From positions 765,225-829,224 of the forward strand of contig MNCI01020141.1 of assembly GCA_015680685.1 (NCBI GenBank): DNA of 64,000 bases, given 5' to 3'. This document shows positions 58,985 through 64,000 of this stretch, piece after piece. The position numbers and the translations under genes were made by a program. The number at the start of each line of letters is the position of its first letter. Position 1 is the stretch's first letter. Origin of the DNA: Gnetum montanum (Eukaryota > Streptophyta > Gnetopsida > Gnetales > Gnetaceae). The notes beneath the pieces are model-generated. The model was given only the letters and a program-made list of their open reading frames with translations. It had not been told where the DNA came from and made no database searches.

Positions 58985-60405
58985 TTTGTAACAATATACT
59001 TTATGTATTTGTATTTATTTTGCAACGATGCCAAAGTTGATGTAGCTAGTGGTTTATACTCTCCGATTCCAATCTCCAATGCAGAGTGTATTGTAGTTGC
59101 GTTAATATTATACGTTGCAACACTAGTGGGGGCAAATGCCAATAAGCTATTATTTCCTAATGGGCAAGTTTGACTAAATTCTTTACGAATAGTATCAATG
59201 AGATACGATTTTTCTATGCTCATTGTACCTAAAATAATCATCAATAGTGGATCAACTCTATCGAGTTTGAATTGTTGCATATAGAGATGACTAGTGATAA
59301 TCTTGTAGCATTTCTTCTATTGAAGGCTTAGGGAAGATAAGTCCACCTCTTTGTAGTCATTTCTTAAAGGTGTTATTATCCCATGTGATCTATGGCTATG
59401 AACAAAAGATGTAGCAATCTTCGCAACATCTTTTCCAAGATAGCTAGCTGACCATTTGTGCTGTCTATCTTGATTCCTTAATCCAAATATTTCAACTTCA
59501 CTTCATTGAAAATGAGTTGATGCAAGTAGATGTTGATTTAGTATTTCAAAATCATATTCAATATCATCTCGTCTTTCTGAAATAATATTTGTATACTACC
59601 TCTCTTCTTCGTCAGCATGTTTGAAATCTTCATCGAATGTCTCCTCTTTTAATTAATATATGTATAAAACAGAAATCCATTTTAGTTCAATTTCTTCATC
59701 ATTTCTTCCTAGATCACATTTGACATCTCTAAATGAATAGTGTAGTAGTAACTGTGCCAAACCATAATCTATTCATTTTTCCTCTCCTACTCTTGGAGCT
59801 ACTCTAAATCTAGGATATGTTCTAACAACAACTAGTTGTGGTCGAGTCTTCCACACTAGCAGCTCTCTATTTCTTAAGATAAATGTAAAATGTTTCATAG
59901 CATTTAGCAATGAAACTTCTTCCATTTTCAACCGTCTCTTTTGATATGCTTTGATAAGGGATGTGTATGTTTCTGGTTTCTCATTTCCATCTGCAATTGG
60001 TATAACTCTTTTATAGATATCTCTAAACACATTTATAGTATCAAATGTTCTACTGCATTCAACCAATGGAAGTTCATATAGCATATGACAAACCTCCATA
60101 ACACCAATGTCTCTGTCAGTTGTAGCATCCATCATGAGTTATTTGTATGCATTCATCGCATTTTCTTTCAAGTTTCGGGATTCTCGAATATGAAGTAACA
60201 AATCATGAAAGGATCTTGACTTCTTTTTACATTTTGTTGCATATTTTGCAATATACTTTACAACAACATATTTGTCAAGTACTAGTTGAAAGTCGGTGTT
60301 TGCTCTCCATGTTTGAAGAATCATTCTATTATGAACATTCAATTTTGGATCATTTCAACGTGGTTTGTAAGTAACATGATTTTTGTTCAACTTGCAATGG
60401 CCACC
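58985..60405 (-). pseudogene. Helitron Rep/helicase remnant
   Basis: From right to left: NVHNRMILQTWRANTDFQLV and KYVVVKYIAKYATKCKKKSR match the plant Helitron replication-protein region downstream of the HUH centre. EVCHMLYELPLVECSRTFDT and VVVRTYPRFRVAP match the helper region before the helicase. WSAS, a stop, LGKDVAKIATSF lies between. PLLMIILGTMSIEKSYLIDT is the Walker A segment of a PIF1-type helicase (normal GTAGTGKS), with its glycines lost. LLAFAPTSVATYNINATTIH is the next helicase motif. The text ends at the foldback repeat, so later helicase motifs are missing. Stops and shifts are many. Helitrons move by rolling-circle replication; this copy is dead. Confidence 0.8.
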
Positions 60406-60479
60406 AAACATTATATTTGAGGAAATAAAAAGTAGTGTGGAATCCAAAATGTTTATTTACAAACCCAAAATCGAAAGAC

Positions 60480-61010
60480 ATTTCAAACCCAAAGTATTGG
60501 TTTATGGGGATATTTAAATGTAAAAATTATTTATGGAATACCAAAATCCAAAAAAAAGAAAAAGAAAAGAAAAGATGCCCATAACAAATGCCAAAAAACT
60601 AAAAACCCAAAGTATTGGTTTATGGGAATATTTAAACATAAATATTATTTATGGGATATTGAAACAAAAAAATAAAAACAATAGTCCCCATCCCGAATCT
60701 TGGAAAATAAAAAAAAACGTTTTTTATTTTAACTTTTTTTAAATTTTAAAATTATTTATAGGGTAGCATAACCAAAAAAAAAAAATTGTTGTGTGGAACC
60801 CACCCACACTCAAATAGTTATGGGGATATTTAAATCAAAATATTATTATTTATAGGATATTGAAACCCGAAAAAAAAAAACAATAGTATCTCCATCTCGA
60901 ATCTTGAAAAACAAAAAAAAAAATGTTTTTTATTTTAATTTTTATTAAATTTTAAAATTATTTTTAGGGTATCATAACAAAAAAACAATCCACCCATACT
61001 TAGACAACAC
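60480..61010. repeat. AT-rich direct repeats (~225-bp and shorter units)
   Basis: CCCAAAGTATTGGTTTATGG occurs at 60490 and 60605. A longer unit (GGGATATTTAAA ... CCATCCCGAATCTTGG ... TTTTATTTTAA ... TTAAAATTATTTATAGGGTA) at about 60625-60765 is repeated at about 60825-60970. No coding content. Confidence 0.65.
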
Positions 61011-61359
61011 GTCTTGCGTTCGAATCTTTGTAACCTCCCACTCACACACTTCCGCCCCCATTAACCCAACCCCCGATCCCACCCCACCACCATCCCTCGC
61101 TCCCCCCGGCCTCTGTTAACTCTGTAAATTTGCATTTTGCACGTAAGCATTGTTTCTGAAGTTTTGCTATTTTCATCGGTGAGTCCACGTGATTATCCGG
61201 TCACAGCGGTGGCAGAAGCATTTCATGAGGACTATGTGAAGGCATTAAACCCTAAATCAAAGGGAACTCCTGCTGCACTCCGCCACCGTCGTGGACCCAT
61301 CGCTGGCCAGCCGTTCAGGCCGTACCTGGGCCCCACGTAGCCGAACATGTAGGCCACCC
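61011..61359. other. GC-richer, promoter-like stretch
   Basis: A C-rich run (CCCCGATCCCACCCCACCAC within 61060-61110) and a G-box CACGTG (61186-61191) mark the only clearly non-transposon composition so far. A short + strand frame (61137-61340) shows no similarity I recognise. Promoter function is inference. Confidence 0.25.
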
Positions 61360-61554
61360 CTATGCTGACGTGCCCGTAGGATCCCGTGGCAACAACTGGT
61401 GTTTGTGGAGGACGTGCCTGACCACGCGGCAACAGCGTTTCGTGGTTGCCTTGGCACTGCCGCACTTGGAGTACATGTCTAGCAGCGTCATCACCAGGAT
61501 ACACCGTCCATCGAGCCTGCCTGCCACTGCCAGCCAGCTTGAGACTGTGTTCAT
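61360..61554 (-). pseudogene. Pentatricopeptide-repeat-like fragment
   Basis: The minus strand contains LVMTLLDMYSKCGSAKATTK, close to the common plant PPR phrase 'L..ALLDMYSKCGS...A...F'. It is a single repeat unit of the longer PLS type, in GC-rich DNA. No further repeats can be followed on either side, and other frames over the same DNA are also open, so this is a short leftover at best. PPR proteins bind organellar RNA. Confidence 0.4.
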
Positions 61555-63560
61555 AATGTTGAAGATGCAATGTTATATTTCAAAGGACAGATTATTCTAA
61601 TAAGTGCTTGCTCACCAGTTTGGAGAAGTTGCAGATCTTTTGCCTCATCCATTTCCAACTCACATCTCAAGCGTCCAAGTTCAATCGGGATAGACATCAG
61701 TTGGTTCATGGGTTCATCTCTTGCAGCCATTGGAAAAACTTGTGCATTCCAATAACACTCATTGTCAGTAATCTTGGCATGGAAGCCTTCCTTTTCTGTT
61801 GTGGGGAGTCACCATTGGAACTCTCTCTATCCTTAATCAAGAGCTTTTTTCCTTATCTAATTCTGTTTGGTGGTGCCCCAATTTGGTTTCCTCCTTTAAT
61901 ACTTTATTTATAAGGTAAGGTTGTTCCCGAGTTTAATGCATAGTGCTCTCACCTTCCCCTTTTTCTTAACCCTATGACTTGTTCAGGTTACTGTATGTAA
62001 CTAACTGATACACTTTTAATATCAATAGATCTTTTCGGGGTCCGAGAAGGTATTGGTAATGCTAAATAAAATTTGTGCACGGTAAGGTCTAAGCTGTGTC
62101 GATAATGTTGGAAAATGTTGGAAGAGGTATTGGTAATGCTAAATAATATTTGTCCATAATGCTTGGGAGAAGCCAGAGAAGCCAAAAATATCACTATGGA
62201 CAAGGGCAAGCTCGATACGGAAGGAGGCCATGGCAGAAGTAGGCAGCCAAATGGATACCACAATGCTATGCAGTGACACTCCATCTGCAGTGTGGCGCAG
62301 AATGAATTAGAGGCTCATCGACATCCACGCCTAGTGACGCCAACCTGAATATGTCATTCATGGGATTATTGGCCATGCCTTGACCCACGGCTGGCATCTC
62401 CAGCAACTGCTTGATGCCATATCTCAGCTGCAGGTGCTATGCCGCTTAGCATCAAATGATGCGGACTCCCCTCTGTTCTCAAACGTGTACCACAGAAACA
62501 CATCCTGCACAGCGGTGATCGAGAACGAGTAGAACCGACGCGATACCCAGACGCTGCAACTAGTTGTAGCTCCTATGCCGCTTAGCATCAGCAGCTGCAG
62601 ACTCCCCAGTGCCCCTGTCGATATTATCTTTTTAATATTCTTTTTATTGCTTTAAGAGCATCTAGCGAGGTGCAGAATGACGCAAGGTGATCGCGGTAGG
62701 AGGCAAGCAGCGCAGTTGTGGGTGAGCAATGGCAATGGCGTAGCTGAGTCGGTAGCAAGGCTTACTACACCGCCTTCCTTGCTTTTGAAACGCTATAGCC
62801 ACCCATGCCGTAGAAACCCTACAAAAGTTAATAATACCATTGCTTTAAGATGAGGATAGAATAATAATACCAAGATTGAATTCAAACACGCATCAAGAGG
62901 TGTTCATGCAAAAAAAGCATCATGCATCGGTGGAGATCATGTTGCGAGTGTTTCCTGGAGTGCCGAAATCAAAACAAATGCAGTGAACACCCCTTTTTAG
63001 ACGCCAAGTTCCGGGCTAAGAGGTCAATGGAGTAACTGGTGGGAAAACTAACTGCAATAATTAGAAAGTAATTGGCATTGATTTGCAGATTTGCAGAGCC
63101 CACAAATTTGCAGATGGAATCTCGAATTTAGTCATACGGCCGCTGTTGGTCTATTCCATGCATTTGAAATGTGGGCTATCCCGAACCGTTGCGGTACAAC
63201 ATTTCCAGAACACACTGATTTAAATCTAAGCCGCATTTTTCGTGAGGAATAAAGGAGAAGCTGCACGCAACCCTGAACTTACCATCACTGGTAGGCATGA
63301 TGAATGACAATTTTCCAAGAAATATTGAAAGTACGCTTCTGGGTTTTTGTTTTCTCGATTGTAGTTTATTGTTCTGTGTGTGTTTCTTTCTTTCTTTCTT
63401 TATTCTTGGGTTGTTTTTATTATTTGATACTTAAGTCGGTAAGTTTTGGGAAATTCTGGACAGATGGAGAACACTTTGGATGGCCGAGATGAGGCGATAA
63501 GAAATTTGAGCCATCTGCAAGTGTAATGATAGTGAAAAAATCTCTCATGGGGAGTTTCTA
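61555..63560. other. Unassigned, less repetitive stretch
   Basis: No gene could be identified. GC content is near one half at 62280-62780. Local duplications: GGTATTGGTAATGCTAAATA at 62048 and 62126, and TATGCCGCTTAGCATCA at 62437 and 62574. A + strand frame at 61608-61913 begins LTSLEKLQIFCLIHFQLTS, which slightly recalls a leucine-rich repeat but does not continue as one. A TTTC microsatellite lies near 63386-63402. Confidence 0.3.
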
Positions 63561-63614
63561 GCTTTGTGGTAGTCACTGTTAATGCTAGCTTTGTGGTAGT
63601 CACTGTTAATGCTA
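63561..63614. repeat. 27-bp tandem duplication
   Basis: GCTTTGTGGTAGTCACTGTT plus seven bases is repeated twice head to tail without a mismatch (63561-63587 and 63588-63614). A perfect copy implies a recent event. Confidence 0.9.
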
Positions 63615-64000
63615 ACATTGTCCATGGTAGGCACCTAGCCACATTAATTTTAAATCTGGAAATTTTCCAAGGCTCATTATTCTGATAAAGACTAACTTAC
63701 CAGAATACTTGATAGAAACAAAGTTGGTTGTGTAGCACACTCCATTACATGAAATTAAGTCTAAGATATCTATGAATTTGGTACCCTTGCATTGCAGGTC
63801 GCCATACAACTTCTGGTTCCATCCTCTGTACATCATTCTATCCTCTGTACCATGTACCATGATTTACTCTAGGACATGTACAACCTTAATCCTTTATTTT
63901 GGTCTGTAGCTTACATTTAGAAAATTAAAGATTATAACTCAAAAATATTGAAGTAAGTTATTAATACGGTTTAATAGATTTTTCCAACAGCCTAGGACAT
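63615..64000. other. Unassigned right end
   Basis: Nothing recognisable; no frame that resembles a protein. Confidence 0.3.

Noticed and set aside
61018-61026. GTTCGAATC, resembling the T arm of a tRNA
   Set aside because: No anticodon arm or acceptor stem can be built around it; the phrase is common in plant repeats.
61232-61570. 112-codon minus strand frame in GC-rich DNA
   Set aside because: It overlaps the frame that carries the PPR phrase, and its own text (many Arg, Gly, Pro) matches nothing; probably open by base composition.
61608-61913. Leucine-rich repeat protein fragment
   Set aside because: Only one LTSLEKLQ-like phrase resembles a repeat; the following residues do not keep the spacing of leucines.

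Overview
This is AT-rich nuclear DNA of a seed plant with a large, repeat-filled genome. The evidence is a stack of decayed Ty3/gypsy LTR retrotransposons with plant-type parts (Athila-like tRNA-Asp primer sites, a Tat/Ogre-like polyprotein, a chromodomain-type integrase tail), a Helitron remnant, a foldback repeat, and no intact host gene in 64 kb. A gymnosperm would fit this density of old repeats, but nothing here proves it. Two runs of N interrupt the sequence (6696-6979 and 44729-45003). Almost every coding stretch carries stops or frameshifts.

Layout. 1-3050: 3' part of a chromovirus-like element on the + strand (end of protease, integrase tail, chromodomain, polypurine tract, LTR), with no reverse transcriptase. 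3051-6322: non-coding, with a cluster of small AAATGGGATAAA palindromes. 6328-12890: element A, - strand, exact 5-bp target duplication ATCAT, carrying gag and an aspartic protease only. 12960-14640: a decayed unidentified reading frame ending in a coiled coil, followed by a polypurine run. 18084-19030: an LTR on the - strand related to the one at 2071. 20078-42290: element D, + strand, a 22-kb Tat/Ogre-like element. It has gag and protease, then an 11-kb spacer, then reverse transcriptase, RNase H and integrase. The spacer holds an antisense intron-containing gene and about twenty copies of a ~190-bp repeat. 43380-51739: element B, + strand. 52060-57974: element C, - strand, exact target duplication TATGT. 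58772-58982: foldback repeat. 58985-60405: Helitron Rep/helicase remnant. 60480-61010: AT-rich tandem repeats. 61020-64000: the least repeat-like part, with a pentatricopeptide-like fragment.

A, B and C share LTR ends, an Athila-type primer site, a common gag, a conserved block between gag and the 3' LTR, and a GATATCGC palindrome upstream of the LTR TATA box. None encodes reverse transcriptase or integrase. A keeps gag and protease. B keeps gag and a long accessory frame with a domain resembling the 'putative plant transposon protein' family plus coiled coils. C keeps gag and only the two ends of that accessory frame. They look like a non-autonomous family (comparable to elements called TR-GAG) that must borrow reverse transcriptase and integrase. 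The best candidates for something undescribed are this family with its accessory gene, its palindromic promoter motif (repeated inside B ahead of the accessory gene), and the antisense gene plus hairpin satellite inside D.

All identifications rest on reading translations and motifs by eye; no database search or alignment program was used.
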